The notes: generated from the sequence alone by a model not told the origin. A DNA stretch of 64,000 nucleotides from Mucilaginibacter phenanthrenivorans (GCF_024721155.1 NZ_JAHVAP010000017.1:18335-82334), one strand, 5' to 3'. Shown: positions 1 to 9,116, counted from the stretch's first letter. Numbers and translations are program-made.

Positions 1-73
1 TGTTAAATTCACATTTAATTGTTTAATTTTAACTTTCTTATAAACCATTTATAGCGCTTATAGCTATCTTACT

Positions 74-2392
74 ATGCGGCAAAAATTATACCTGTTGGGC
101 CTTTTATGCGCAATATGCATTTCGGGCATGTTTAATGCCTGCCATATGCCTGCATCAAACATTGAAGATCAGATCCCTGATACAGTTAGCTATAACTTTA
201 ATATTCGCCCAATACTTTCCGATAAGTGCTACAAATGCCATGGCCCCGATGCCAGTAAAAGGCAGGCCGGGCTAAGGCTTGATAAACCCGAAAGTGCTTT
301 TAAAGCGTTAAGGGATAATCCCAATGCACATGTACTGGTTGCAGGCATGCCTGAAATGTCGGAACTATTCAAACGCGTATCAACCAATGATACTTCTGAG
401 ATGATGCCCCCGGCAAATTCAAATTTGAAACGCTTAACCCCACATGAGGTCGACCTGGTAAAAAAGTGGATAAAGCAAGGGGCTAAATATGAAAAGCACT
501 GGGCGTTTGTGTCGCCCAAATCGTGGCCTGTTCCGGAGGTTAAGGATAAGGAATGGCCAAAAAACCCTATAGATAACTTCATCCTGCATAAACAGGAACA
601 ATATGGCGTTAAACCAAGTCCCGAAGCAGATAAGGAACATTTGTTAAAACGCGTAAGCCTTGACCTGACAGGTTTGCCGCCAACTTTAGCAATGCAGAAC
701 ACGTTTTTGGCTGATAAAAATCCTGATGCCTACAACAAGGTAGTTGATGAGCTGATGAAGAGCCCAGCTTATGGCGAGAAGATGGCGCTGCACTGGATGG
801 ATGTTGCGCGCTATGCCGACTCGCACGGATACCAGGACGATAATTATCGCACGCAATGGCCCTGGAGGGATTGGGTGATCCATGCCTATAACGAAAATCT
901 GCCCTATGATAAATTCATATCGTGGCAATTGGCCGGCGACCTGATGCCAAATGCTAATAAAGAACAATTGCTGGCAACCGGCTTTAACCGCAACCATAAA
1001 ATAACCGAAGAGGGTGGTGTAATTGATGAAGAATACCGTGTTGCTTATGTTACCGACCGTACCAACACATTTGGCAAGGCACTGTTGGGCGTTACTATTG
1101 AGTGCGCCCACTGTCACGATCACAAATACGATCCATTTTCACAAAAAGAGTATTACCAGCTTTTTTCGTTCTTTAACAGTGTGAAGGAGCCGGGGATCCA
1201 ATCAACTGTTGGCGGGCCTGAAACTTATGCCAAGCGGCCGATGATGCAGGTTACCAATGATGACGTTAAGGGCATTTTGAAATTCATAAACAAGCAGGAT
1301 ACCGGTAAGCTCATTGTATCGGTAATGGGCGATAGTGAGGTTTACCGCAAAACGTACATCCTTAAACGTGGCAATTATGATGCGCATGGCGACGAGGTTG
1401 AGCCCGGTACCCCAAAATCTATTTTGCCATTTGATAATTCGTTACCAAAAAACAGGCTTGGGCTTGCCAAATGGCTTTTTGATAAACGCAACCCACTAAC
1501 CGCCCGCGTATTTGTAAACCAAACCTGGCAGGAACTCTTTGGCAAGGGCATTGTAAAAAGCTCAGGCGATTTTGGGATGCAGGGCGATCTGCCATCGCAC
1601 CCGGAATTGCTGGATTGGCTGGCTGTTGATTTTATGAACCATGGCTGGGATATGAAACGGCTGGTTAAACAAATGGTAATGTCGGCAACCTACCGGCAAT
1701 CAGCAGTAATCACAGCGGATAAAATGAAGGTCGATCCGGATAATACCTTATTAACCCGTGGTCCGCGTTACCGGTTGCATGCCGAATTGGTTAGGGATCT
1801 GGTATTGGCAAGCAGCGGGTTGCTAACCCCAACCATCGGCGGGCCAAGCGTAAATCCATATCAGCCACCGGGCCTTTGGGAAAACGCTACATCAGGCCGG
1901 GGAATACTTGCCAGCTATAAACAAGTTCATGGTTCTGATTTGTACCGCCGCGGTATGTACACCCTCATAAAACGCACCGTTCCGCCTGTTGAGATGGCCA
2001 TTTTTGATGCCAGCAATCGCGATCAATGCGAAGTAAAACGCTTACGGACGAACACCCCTTTGCAGGCTTTGCTGATGGAAAATGATCCTACGGTATTGGA
2101 GGCTGCACGGGTTTTGGCGGCAAAATTATTGGCAGACAAAAGTCAATCGAAAGATAAGATCACCAAAGCATTCAGGCTCATCATGTGCCGCACACCGAAT
2201 GAAAAAGAGCTGGGGATTTTAACAGGCTATTATGCTGATCAGCTTAAGACATTAAATAAAAAGGACGCCCAAAAGGTATTAAGCGTGGGCGAATACCCTA
2301 TCCCTAAAGATCTTGATAAAATTACACTGGCGGCCATGATGGAAACCGTTGATACAATTTATAACTTAGAGGAAGCAATTACAAAAACCTGA
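74..2392 (+). CDS. DUF1549/DUF1553 protein with N-terminal c-type cytochrome (PSD1-like)
   Basis: This is a secreted or lipid-anchored protein of the planctomycete-cytochrome type. Residues 1-23 form a signal peptide ending in a cysteine (FNAC, Cys23), so it may be a lipoprotein. A heme-c motif CYKCH lies at residues 52-56 and begins a PSCyt1-like domain. A DUF1549-like region (about 155-370) follows, with HWMDVARYADSHG and a CAHCHDHKYDP stretch that could hold a second heme. The C-terminal half is DUF1553-like (about 460-720: NPLTARVFVNQTW, DQCEVKRLRTNTPLQALL). Its stop codon overlaps the ATG of the DUF1501 gene, so the pair is translationally coupled, as is usual for these two families. The molecular function is not established; a role in periplasmic redox or polymer breakdown is inference. 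It is shorter than many planctomycete homologues (772 residues). Confidence 0.9.
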   Translation: MRQKLYLLGLLCAICISGMFNACHMPASNIEDQIPDTVSYNFNIRPILSDKCYKCHGPDASKRQAGLRLDKPESAFKALRDNPNAHVLVAGMPEMSELFKRVSTNDTSEMMPPANSNLKRLTPHEVDLVKKWIKQGAKYEKHWAFVSPKSWPVPEVKDKEWPKNPIDNFILHKQEQYGVKPSPEADKEHLLKRVSLDLTGLPPTLAMQNTFLADKNPDAYNKVVDELMKSPAYGEKMALHWMDVARYADSHGYQDDNYRTQWPWRDWVIHAYNENLPYDKFISWQLAGDLMPNANKEQLLATGFNRNHKITEEGGVIDEEYRVAYVTDRTNTFGKALLGVTIECAHCHDHKYDPFSQKEYYQLFSFFNSVKEPGIQSTVGGPETYAKRPMMQVTNDDVKGILKFINKQDTGKLIVSVMGDSEVYRKTYILKRGNYDAHGDEVEPGTPKSILPFDNSLPKNRLGLAKWLFDKRNPLTARVFVNQTWQELFGKGIVKSSGDFGMQGDLPSHPELLDWLAVDFMNHGWDMKRLVKQMVMSATYRQSAVITADKMKVDPDNTLLTRGPRYRLHAELVRDLVLASSGLLTPTIGGPSVNPYQPPGLWENATSGRGILASYKQVHGSDLYRRGMYTLIKRTVPPVEMAIFDASNRDQCEVKRLRTNTPLQALLMENDPTVLEAARVLAAKLLADKSQSKDKITKAFRLIMCRTPNEKELGILTGYYADQLKTLNKKDAQKVLSVGEYPIPKDLDKITLAAMMETVDTIYNLEEAITKT

Positions 2393-3855
2393 TGGCAATG
2401 GAAAAGGATATTTTAGAACATCGCCTCAATATAAACAGGCGCAGGTTCCTGTCCCGGCTTAGCCTGGGCCTGGGCAGTATTGCACTCGGTTCCCTGCTTA
2501 TCCCAGACCTTTTTACCGGCAGCGGCGCAGATAGCGAGGCAGATTTTATCCCCGGTATTCCAAACTTCGCACCAAAGGCCAAACGGGTGATCTATCTTTT
2601 CCAGGATGGCGCGCCCTCACAATTGGAATCATTCGATTACAAGCCGAAGCTACGGGAAATGATGGGCCAGGATTTGCCACCATCTGTTCGTGGCAACCAA
2701 ATTCTTACCGGGATGACGGCCAACCAAGCCCATTTTCCGCTGGTAGGCTCTTTTTACGATTTTAAGCAATACGGCGAATCAAAAGCGTGGGTGAGCGACC
2801 TGTTCCCCCATATCGGCAAAATTGCTGATGATATTTGTATCATCCGCTCCATGTATACCGAAGCCATCAACCATGATCCCGCTTTAACATTTTTCCAAAC
2901 AGGCGCACAGCAGGGTAATCGCCCCAGCATGGGCTCGTGGGTAAGCTATGGTTTGGGCAGCGAAAACCAGAACCTGCCTGCCTTTACGGTATTATTATCT
3001 AAAGGAAAAGGTAATGGACAGGGCGTATATTCAAAACTTTGGAGTAACGGCTTTTTAGACTCCATTCACCAGGGTGTACAATTCAGCAGCGGCGAAAACC
3101 CTGTGCTTTATTTGAACGATCAGCCGGGGATTGACAGGCGCGAACGCCGCAAAATGCTGGATAAACTGGCTGAATTAAACGACATCAGCTATAAGGAATT
3201 TGGCGACCCGGAGATCTCTGCAAAAGTGCAACAATATGAAATGGCATACCGCATGCAAGCTGCGGTGCCGGAGATTATGGACGTTTCCAAGGAATCAGAC
3301 GATATTATAAAAATGTACGGACCGGATTGCCTGGTGCCCGGCACCTACGCGGCAAACTGCCTGCTTGCCCGCAAGCTTTCAGAAAATGGGGTACGCTTTG
3401 TGCAGCTTTATCACCAGGGCTGGGACCAGCACAACAACCTGCCACAGGAAATGGCAGGCCAGGCCATGGATGTTGACCAGGCATCGGCAGCATTGGTAAC
3501 CGACCTTAAGCAACGCGGTTTACTCGACGAAACTTTAGTAATTTGGGGCGGCGAATTTGGGCGAACCAATTACAGCCAGGGAAAGCTGGAAAAGGCAAAT
3601 TACGGACGCGATCATCACCCGCGCTGTTTCAGTATCTGGATGGCGGGCGGCGGGATAAAGCCCGGAATAGTTTACGGCGAATCGGATGAGTTTGGATACA
3701 ACATAGTGAAGGACCCGGTTCATGTACACGATTTTCATGCAACCATATTAAATCAATTAGGACTCGATCATAAAAAATTAACTTTTAAAAGCCAGGGCCG
3801 CAGGTACCGGTTAACAGATGTTGCCGGCAATGTGGTTAAGGGAATACTATCCTGA
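2392..3855 (+). CDS. DUF1501 family protein, Tat-exported
   Basis: This 487-residue protein belongs to the DUF1501 family, which has a sulfatase/alkaline-phosphatase-like fold. A twin-arginine signal is visible (NRRRFLSR, residues 15-22, then a hydrophobic stretch), so folded export by Tat is likely. Family signatures include FQDGAPSQLESFDYKP near the N-terminus, the WDQHNN segment, GGEFGRT (386-392) and GRDHHPRCF (405-413), which carry candidate metal ligands. The ATG at 2392 overlaps the TGA of the upstream DUF1553 gene, and an alternative ATG lies two codons in. The gene ends inside a CACCGAT-type intergenic repeat. The substrate is unknown. The constant pairing of DUF1501 with DUF1553 proteins suggests one extracytoplasmic complex (inference). 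Confidence 0.9.
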   Translation: MAMEKDILEHRLNINRRRFLSRLSLGLGSIALGSLLIPDLFTGSGADSEADFIPGIPNFAPKAKRVIYLFQDGAPSQLESFDYKPKLREMMGQDLPPSVRGNQILTGMTANQAHFPLVGSFYDFKQYGESKAWVSDLFPHIGKIADDICIIRSMYTEAINHDPALTFFQTGAQQGNRPSMGSWVSYGLGSENQNLPAFTVLLSKGKGNGQGVYSKLWSNGFLDSIHQGVQFSSGENPVLYLNDQPGIDRRERRKMLDKLAELNDISYKEFGDPEISAKVQQYEMAYRMQAAVPEIMDVSKESDDIIKMYGPDCLVPGTYAANCLLARKLSENGVRFVQLYHQGWDQHNNLPQEMAGQAMDVDQASAALVTDLKQRGLLDETLVIWGGEFGRTNYSQGKLEKANYGRDHHPRCFSIWMAGGGIKPGIVYGESDEFGYNIVKDPVHVHDFHATILNQLGLDHKKLTFKSQGRRYRLTDVAGNVVKGILS

Positions 3856-3981
3856 TTTCACCGATTTTGGGATGATTTCACCGATTGATTTACGTTGATG
3901 GAAAATCATATTAATTCAACGCAAATCGGTGTAATCATTTTACAATCGGTGTAATCCAGAGAAATAATAATCAGTGAAATC
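3853..3981. repeat. Interspersed palindromic repeat, CACCGAT family, copy 1
   Basis: The gap between the DUF1501 and propeller genes is filled with alternating TTTCACCGATT and AATCGGTGTAATC units in opposite orientation. The units can pair into a long imperfect hairpin. The left end contains the DUF1501 stop codon. A second copy lies at 63822-63900. Confidence 0.75.
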
Positions 3982-3992
3982 AAAATAGCACT

Positions 3993-5018
3993 ATGGAAAG
4001 AAGAAAATTCATCAAGCAGTCAGCCGTTTTTACGGGCAGCTTTTTTATAGCCAAAGATCTGCTGGCAAAAAATGATGGTCCGGTTTATGGGCATGGCAAC
4101 ATGCGCTACCGTATGGACAAGCAATGGAGCAAGGCCGATCCGATGAAAAATCCGGTGAACGACTGCCACGAAATGGTGCAGGATAAAAAAGGGCGCATCC
4201 TGCTGCTTACCAACGAGACGAAGAACAATGTGCTGATCTATAATAAATCGGGCAAGCTGCTGGATACCTGGGGGCACGAGTTTCCGGGTGCGCACGGGCT
4301 TACCCTGGTAAATGAAAACGGAGCAGAGTTTTTGTTTATAACTGATACCGTAAAGCACCAGGTTTATAAAACCACTATGGATGGTAAGATCCTGATGACG
4401 ATTGATGTGCCATTGGAAACCGGAGTTTACAAAAAGCCGGAGGACTTTATCCCCACAGAAACCACTGTTGATACCAATGGTGATTTTTATATTGCTGATG
4501 GCTATGGCTCCCAATATATTATGCAGTACGATAAAAACGGCAAACTGAAACATTTCTTCGGCGGCCGCGGTGATGGTGATGAGCATTTGGATAATGCCCA
4601 TGGCATTGTGATTGACAGGCGCAACCCTACCCCAACGCTATTAATTACCGACCGTACCCGTAACTGTTTTAAACGCTTCAGTATGGATGGCAAGCTTATG
4701 GAAGTGATCAAGCTTCCGGGCGCATGTGTTTGCAGGCCGGTTATTAAAGGCGATCATTTATATGCAGCAGTGCTGCGTTCGCCAAATCTGAATGCAGAAA
4801 ATACCGGGTTTACTACTATCCTGGATAAGAATAATAAGGTAGTATCCAATATTGGCGGTACCGAACCTGTGTATAAAGACGGCGTGTTACAACCAATGGC
4901 GCAAGCCGAAAAGATTTTTTTGAATCCGCACGATGTACTGGTTGATAATGATGAGAATTTATACGTGGCGCAATGGGCGTCGGGCAAGGTTTACCCTTAT
5001 AAGTTTACAAGGGTGTAA
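3993..5018 (+). CDS. Exported six-bladed beta-propeller (NHL/PAL-like) protein
   Basis: This 341-residue protein starts with RRKFIKQ followed by a hydrophobic segment, a probable Tat signal (residues 1-25). The rest consists of propeller blades of NHL or peptidyl-alpha-hydroxyglycine-lyase (PAL) type. Recurrent DxxGxxYxAD-like turns are visible (DTNGDFYIADGYG, DNDENLYVAQW), and HG/HD dipeptides (GAHGL, NAHGI, NPHDV) sit at the positions where PAL-type propellers hold metal. Known family roles range from amidating lyase to simple binding scaffold, and I cannot choose between them. It lies between the DUF1553/DUF1501 pair and the cytochrome-LRR gene on the same strand, so it probably joins the same periplasmic system. 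Confidence 0.8.
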   Translation: MERRKFIKQSAVFTGSFFIAKDLLAKNDGPVYGHGNMRYRMDKQWSKADPMKNPVNDCHEMVQDKKGRILLLTNETKNNVLIYNKSGKLLDTWGHEFPGAHGLTLVNENGAEFLFITDTVKHQVYKTTMDGKILMTIDVPLETGVYKKPEDFIPTETTVDTNGDFYIADGYGSQYIMQYDKNGKLKHFFGGRGDGDEHLDNAHGIVIDRRNPTPTLLITDRTRNCFKRFSMDGKLMEVIKLPGACVCRPVIKGDHLYAAVLRSPNLNAENTGFTTILDKNNKVVSNIGGTEPVYKDGVLQPMAQAEKIFLNPHDVLVDNDENLYVAQWASGKVYPYKFTRV

Positions 5019-5035
5019 ACTCACCTAATAAATTT

Positions 5036-5129
5036 TGTCATTGCGAGCGATAGCGTGGCAACCTCGTCGTAAGCATGGCGGATATGCAGAGCGACGAGGT
5101 TGTTTCGTCGTTCTTTCTCGCAATGACAA
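5036..5129. repeat. Palindromic repeat with TTGTCATTGCGAG ends
   Basis: Perfect 13-bp inverted ends (5036-5048 and 5117-5129) enclose a second 11-bp arm pair, CAACCTCGTCG and CGACGAGGTTG. The whole 94 bp can fold into one hairpin. It fills the gap between two co-oriented genes and could act as a processing site or weak terminator (inference). Confidence 0.8.
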
Positions 5130-5174
5130 TCTGTTAATTATAAACAACCTAAAAATTTAAACTATTCTAACTAA

Positions 5175-7334
5175 ATGATAAAAAGCAAGCACAAAGGTTT
5201 TGCTGAAAACCTGCTATTTGCCCTCAATATTTTTATCATTTTTTTGCTTGTATTTGGATCCGCCATTGTAATCCCGCAATGGCTGCAACCCGTTGGCAGG
5301 CTGCATCCGCTCATCCTGCACTTCCCTATCGTGGTGTTGATAATGGCCATGATGCTGGAGTTCTTCCGCTTTAAAGATCGCTTTAAAACCGAAAAGCTAT
5401 ACCACGACTTTACAACCTACCTATGGCTAACCGGCGCAATTTTCGCTGCGTTTACAGCTATTATGGGATTGTTCCTTTCCAAAGAGCCCGGCTACGAGGG
5501 CGGCACATTGCAATGGCATAAATGGCTTGGCGTAAGCGTTGTTTTTGTATCTACGATTATTTATTGGTGCCGCAGTGCGGGATGGTACAATGTTAAAACT
5601 GCACGATGGGGCGCAGGCGTAGTAGTGCTATCCTTAGTATTTGCCGGCCACTTCGGTGCCGATTTAACGCATGGCGATAATTTCGTACTTGCCCCGGTTT
5701 GGCATCCCGAAAAAGACCTTGTACCACTTGACAAAGCACTAGTCTACAAAGATGTGATCCAGCCCATCTTTCAAAGTAAATGCATCAGTTGCCACAATCC
5801 CGACAAAACCAAAGGAGGACTGATGCTGATTGATGAAAAATCCATTTTAAAGGGTGGAAAGGACGGCAAACTCATAGTGCCGGGCCAACCCCAGATCAGT
5901 ATGCTTTTGCAGCGTATTCATTTGGTTGAGGAAGATAAAAAGCACATGCCACCCGCAGGTAAACCGCAGCTAACCCCTGATGAAATGGACCTGCTTTACC
6001 TTTGGGTAAAAGAGAATGCAGATTTTAAGAAAAAGGTGATTGCGCTGCCGGCAAAGGACTCGCTGCGAATGATCGCATCCACCTACCTGAAACCTGCCGA
6101 AGAAACAGAAGAAAAATATGATTTTGCTGCCGCAGATGACAAGCTCATCAAAAAATTGAACAATAACTACCGGGTTATTTACCCTTATGCCAAGGAATCG
6201 CCGGCGCTTGGCGTAAATATCTATAACAAAAGCACCTATCGCCCAAAAACGCTGGAGGAGCTAAGCGCGATAAAACAACAGGTGGTTTCGCTGGATGTAA
6301 GCAAAATGCCGGTAAAGGACGCCGAACTCAAAACCATTGCGCAATTTGAAAACCTGCATACTCTCAACCTCAATTTTACTGACGTAACCGGCAGCACGCT
6401 AAAGGATCTCGCCTCTTTGAAATCATTAAAAATGATCTCGCTGGCGGGCACACCGCTTAATGCCTCGGCCATAAAACAAATCAGCGCCTTAAAAAGCTTA
6501 GCCAAAATTACGTTGTGGGATACCGGTTTAACCGATGCCCAATTGAATGAACTACAAGCCCAAAACAAGAAGATTGAATTTATTAAAAGCTTTAAAGATG
6601 ACGGCAAACCCATCAAACTAAATGTTCCCCAATTAAAAAACACCGCGCTGGTATTTGCAGAGTCGATGCCGCTGGAGTTAAGTCACCCGATAAAGGGGGT
6701 GCAAATACGTTATACTACTGACGGGACAGATCCGGATAGTATTAAATCGCCCGTTTTTAAGCCGGGGGTGGCAATCAATAAGAACACCAACATAAAAGTT
6801 AAGGCGTACAAAGCCGGCTGGTTAAGCAGTGATGTGGTACAGTTTAGCGTATTTAAAAGCACTTACACCCCGGATAGTATCAGCTTTATCAAACAACCGA
6901 ACCCTAAATACAGTGCTGATGGAGCAAAATCGTTGATAGATAAGGACCTCGGCGGCACCAATTTTGGCAACAGCAAGTGGATAGGGGCGCAAAATAATAT
7001 AGAGATCTACATGCAGTTTAACAAACCTGCCGATGTGCATAACGTAACCATAAATTGTTTGCGGAACCTGGGCAGCCAAATCTTTTTACCAATAGGCATT
7101 GAGGTTTGGGGTGGCACTGATATCAACCATTTAAAGCTATTGAGCAACGTGACCCCTCCGGCTGCTAAAAAGGATGAGCCGGTTATAACAGTAGGCATTG
7201 ATTGTAAACTAAACATCGCCAAACCAATAAATTGTCTTAAGATTATCGCAAAAAACATCCAAACCCTGCCAGCATGGGACCCGGTTAAAAAAGGCCCGGA
7301 GTGGGTATTTATGGATGAGATCTTTTTAAATTAA
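5175..7334 (+). CDS. Membrane c-type cytochrome with LRR, chitobiase-like and discoidin-like domains
   Basis: This 719-residue multidomain protein begins with five membrane segments (about 13-35, 44-63, 83-101, 117-135, 146-163), a DUF2231-like arrangement. A PSCyt1-type cytochrome follows with heme motif CISCH at 203-207 and a downstream HMPP that may give the distal methionine. Residues about 365-470 hold leucine-rich repeats (LHTLNLNFTDVTG, LKMISLAGTPL). Next comes a chitobiase/FN3-associated segment (YTTDGTDPDS). The C-terminus resembles a discoidin (F5/8 type C) carbohydrate-binding domain (WIGAQNNIEIYMQF). The heme and lectin-like modules would be periplasmic. The architecture links electron transfer to glycan or surface binding. 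No catalytic domain is evident. It lies 156 bp after the propeller gene across a palindromic repeat. Confidence 0.85.
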   Translation: MIKSKHKGFAENLLFALNIFIIFLLVFGSAIVIPQWLQPVGRLHPLILHFPIVVLIMAMMLEFFRFKDRFKTEKLYHDFTTYLWLTGAIFAAFTAIMGLFLSKEPGYEGGTLQWHKWLGVSVVFVSTIIYWCRSAGWYNVKTARWGAGVVVLSLVFAGHFGADLTHGDNFVLAPVWHPEKDLVPLDKALVYKDVIQPIFQSKCISCHNPDKTKGGLMLIDEKSILKGGKDGKLIVPGQPQISMLLQRIHLVEEDKKHMPPAGKPQLTPDEMDLLYLWVKENADFKKKVIALPAKDSLRMIASTYLKPAEETEEKYDFAAADDKLIKKLNNNYRVIYPYAKESPALGVNIYNKSTYRPKTLEELSAIKQQVVSLDVSKMPVKDAELKTIAQFENLHTLNLNFTDVTGSTLKDLASLKSLKMISLAGTPLNASAIKQISALKSLAKITLWDTGLTDAQLNELQAQNKKIEFIKSFKDDGKPIKLNVPQLKNTALVFAESMPLELSHPIKGVQIRYTTDGTDPDSIKSPVFKPGVAINKNTNIKVKAYKAGWLSSDVVQFSVFKSTYTPDSISFIKQPNPKYSADGAKSLIDKDLGGTNFGNSKWIGAQNNIEIYMQFNKPADVHNVTINCLRNLGSQIFLPIGIEVWGGTDINHLKLLSNVTPPAAKKDEPVITVGIDCKLNIAKPINCLKIIAKNIQTLPAWDPVKKGPEWVFMDEIFLN

Positions 7335-7346
7335 TATCTTCAACCC

Positions 7347-7832
7347 ATGAACCAGGAACAGCAATTACGAAAACGCATCAGGATTTGGGTATGGATCTTT
7401 ATCGTTGGCTTAGTGCTAAGCGGCGTTACCGCATTCCCCATTGAAACGGAGCTGGCATTTATGGTAAAGCATTCGTCCATATTTCCCGGTTTCATTGCAA
7501 AGTGGATAGAAACCATTTACCTTGCCGTAAAGGATACCAATTCACATTACCCTTGGCTGAGTTACGGTACCGACTGGCTGGCATTTGGGCATATTGTAAT
7601 TGCAACAGCTTTTATTGGCCCGCTTATGGATCCAGTAAAAAACATCTGGGTGATCCAGTTTGGGATGATCGCCTGTGTGATGGTATTACCATTGGCATTT
7701 GTCGCCGGACCGATCAGGCAGATCCCTATTTACTGGCGGATGATTGATTGCTGCTTTGGAATTTTCGGGATTATACCGCTTTACATTTGCTACAAAAACA
7801 TCAGGAAGCTGGAGAGAATAATATCAAAATAG
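7347..7832 (+). CDS. Small four-helix membrane protein of unknown function
   Basis: This 161-residue protein has about four hydrophobic segments (13-30, 78-98, 101-124, 130-150) and a basic C-terminal tail. It starts 12 bp after the cytochrome-LRR gene and is probably co-transcribed. I recognise no family motif. The conserved look of WLSYGTDWLAFGH and a GPIRQIPIYWRMIDCCFG stretch would fit a widespread Bacteroidota membrane family, but I cannot name one. A second reading frame (7502-7747) inside it is a shadow. Confidence 0.75.
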   Translation: MNQEQQLRKRIRIWVWIFIVGLVLSGVTAFPIETELAFMVKHSSIFPGFIAKWIETIYLAVKDTNSHYPWLSYGTDWLAFGHIVIATAFIGPLMDPVKNIWVIQFGMIACVMVLPLAFVAGPIRQIPIYWRMIDCCFGIFGIIPLYICYKNIRKLERIISK

Positions 7833-8159
7833 AAGTCACACCTGATAATTTTCACAACGGAGAGCCTTACAAAGCGTCGTAGTTAACCTGAGAGGATCGA
7901 TTTATGATGTTTAGCAATTGCATTCTCTCCCAAAACACCCCTTTTTTCAACCCGTGCTACCACGGAATTTACTGCGTAAAACTACGCAAAATTTTGAGTG
8001 ACAACATGGCTAACATATTTATTACTAATTGAAAATGAATAACTTATGATAAAAATACAACTACAAGCTATCTCCCCGTATTTCACCGCAGTTTTGAAAT
8101 AGTAACTAATTAATATTAGTTTTATGCAAACTATTTATTAATCCTATTAATCAAAAACT
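7833..8159 (+). other. 327-bp intergenic region before the tandem-paralogue operon
   Basis: There is no convincing gene here. Two small dyads are visible: CCGTG/CACGG near 7950-7963 and TGCGTA/TACGCA near 7974-7989. The latter is a perfect 6-bp inverted repeat with a 4-nt gap and could be a regulator site. The right 70 bp are AT-rich and hold the promoter listed separately. Confidence 0.5.
8093..8124 (+). promoter_or_regulatory. Putative Bacteroidota-type promoter of the 8.1-11.2 kb operon
   Basis: TTTG at 8093-8096 and TAGTTTTA at 8117-8124 are separated by 20 bp. This approximates the primary sigma-factor consensus of Bacteroidota (TTTG, about 19 bp, TAnnTTTG) with one mismatch at the last base. 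Transcription would start near 8131, about 30 bases before the first ATG. Confidence 0.45.
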
Positions 8160-8666
8160 ATGGAAAAAAGACCAACGCCTAATGTCCTCACCGGGCGGGA
8201 AGGTGAACCATTTGACCTGGAGCTATCTGCAAGCTGGACAAAGAACTACAGAGACAGGCACCCAGGTGAAACAATTTCTCATTTTTTTGGCAGGGAAATA
8301 ATTGAAAAGATCCTGGCCCAGGAGGGCTGCCTGGGCATCCGCATGTATTATTCAAACAGTAAGTCTATCAACGGCTGGCAGCGTGCAATGGTAGCTGTTA
8401 GTAATTTTATATTAAAGGTGCTTGGAAACATTGAAGATGAACAGCACATCATTATTACCGGTTCAATCAGCGATGGTAACGACATGCTGCGTACCACCGC
8501 AAAACCATTATCATCAGTCGGAGAACCACTAGCCAGAACAGAACTTGCTAAGGTTATGGCCGACCCACCACCGCCCCAACCCCTGGATATAGTTGGCCAA
8601 CAGGCAATGCCATGCCCCGGCTCTCCCGGATGTCCTAAAAACGTATTAACTACTTCCGTATCATAA
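8160..8666 (+). CDS. Uncharacterised cysteine-motif protein, first of two tandem paralogues
   Basis: This 168-residue cytoplasmic protein has no signal peptide or membrane segment. It shares most of its length with the next gene: an N-terminal PxVLTGxEGExFDL block, a SASWTKNYR-like helix, HFFGREIIEKILAQEGC (41-57) and a C-terminal VGQQAMPCPGSPGCPK (145-160) with Cys152 and Cys158. It differs by an extra stretch of about 20 residues (near 70-92) and an eight-residue tail after the cysteine motif. I recall similar small Bacteroidota proteins with FFGKE/QEGC blocks and a Cys-Pro-rich end, but no known function. It heads a run of five same-strand genes ending in a two-component system. Roles as a redox or metal-sensing protein or a peptide precursor are all speculative. 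Confidence 0.85.
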   Translation: MEKRPTPNVLTGREGEPFDLELSASWTKNYRDRHPGETISHFFGREIIEKILAQEGCLGIRMYYSNSKSINGWQRAMVAVSNFILKVLGNIEDEQHIIITGSISDGNDMLRTTAKPLSSVGEPLARTELAKVMADPPPPQPLDIVGQQAMPCPGSPGCPKNVLTTSVS

Positions 8667-8693
8667 TTTAAACAACCTAATTACTTAAACAAA

Positions 8694-9089
8694 GTGGAAA
8701 AATTAAAAACTCCGGTTTTAACCGGCAAAGAAGGCGAAGAGTTCGATTTGCATGTGGCTGCAGCATGGACAAAAAATCATAGGGAAAGACGCCCCGAGGA
8801 CCCGCATTCGCATTTCTTCGGTAAAGAGATCCTTGAAAAGATCCTAAACCAGGAAGGCTGCGTAGGCCTGCGTTTTTATTACGGACACACACATCCTGCC
8901 AGCGAGCCCAAAAGCGAAAAACACCTGATAATAGTCGGCGCTAAAAGTGATGGCACCGATATGGTACATACGGCTAAAAACAAACCGCTATCGCGCCTTG
9001 AATTGAAGGCTGTTGCCCCTGCCGACGATGTTATAGGCCAACAGGCCATGCCGTGCCCCGGATCACCAGGCTGCCCTAAAAGCATATAA
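8694..9089 (+). CDS. Uncharacterised cysteine-motif protein, second tandem paralogue
   Basis: This 131-residue paralogue of the preceding gene begins at a GTG; the similarity to the upstream N-terminus (MEK, then PVLTGKEGEEFDL) fixes that start. Shared blocks are the AAAWTKNHR helix, HFFGKEILEKILNQEGC (40-56), an IIVGAKSDGTDM strand and the C-terminal IGQQAMPCPGSPGCPK (114-129) with Cys121 and Cys127. It lacks the central insertion of its neighbour and ends two residues after the motif. The 27-bp gap on each side matches that of the flanking genes and supports one transcript. Function unknown. Confidence 0.85.
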   Translation: MEKLKTPVLTGKEGEEFDLHVAAAWTKNHRERRPEDPHSHFFGKEILEKILNQEGCVGLRFYYGHTHPASEPKSEKHLIIVGAKSDGTDMVHTAKNKPLSRLELKAVAPADDVIGQQAMPCPGSPGCPKSI

Positions 9090-9116
9090 ACAACGCATAA
9101 ACAGCATTACTAAAGA

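Noticed and set aside
4020..4601. 193-residue open frame opposite the propeller gene
   Set aside because: The plus strand encodes a clear propeller with a Tat-like signal; the reverse frame has no start context or motif.
7904..8032. 42-codon ORF in the gap before the tandem paralogues
   Set aside because: It has no ribosome-binding site, no hydrophobic or domain pattern, and runs through small dyads.
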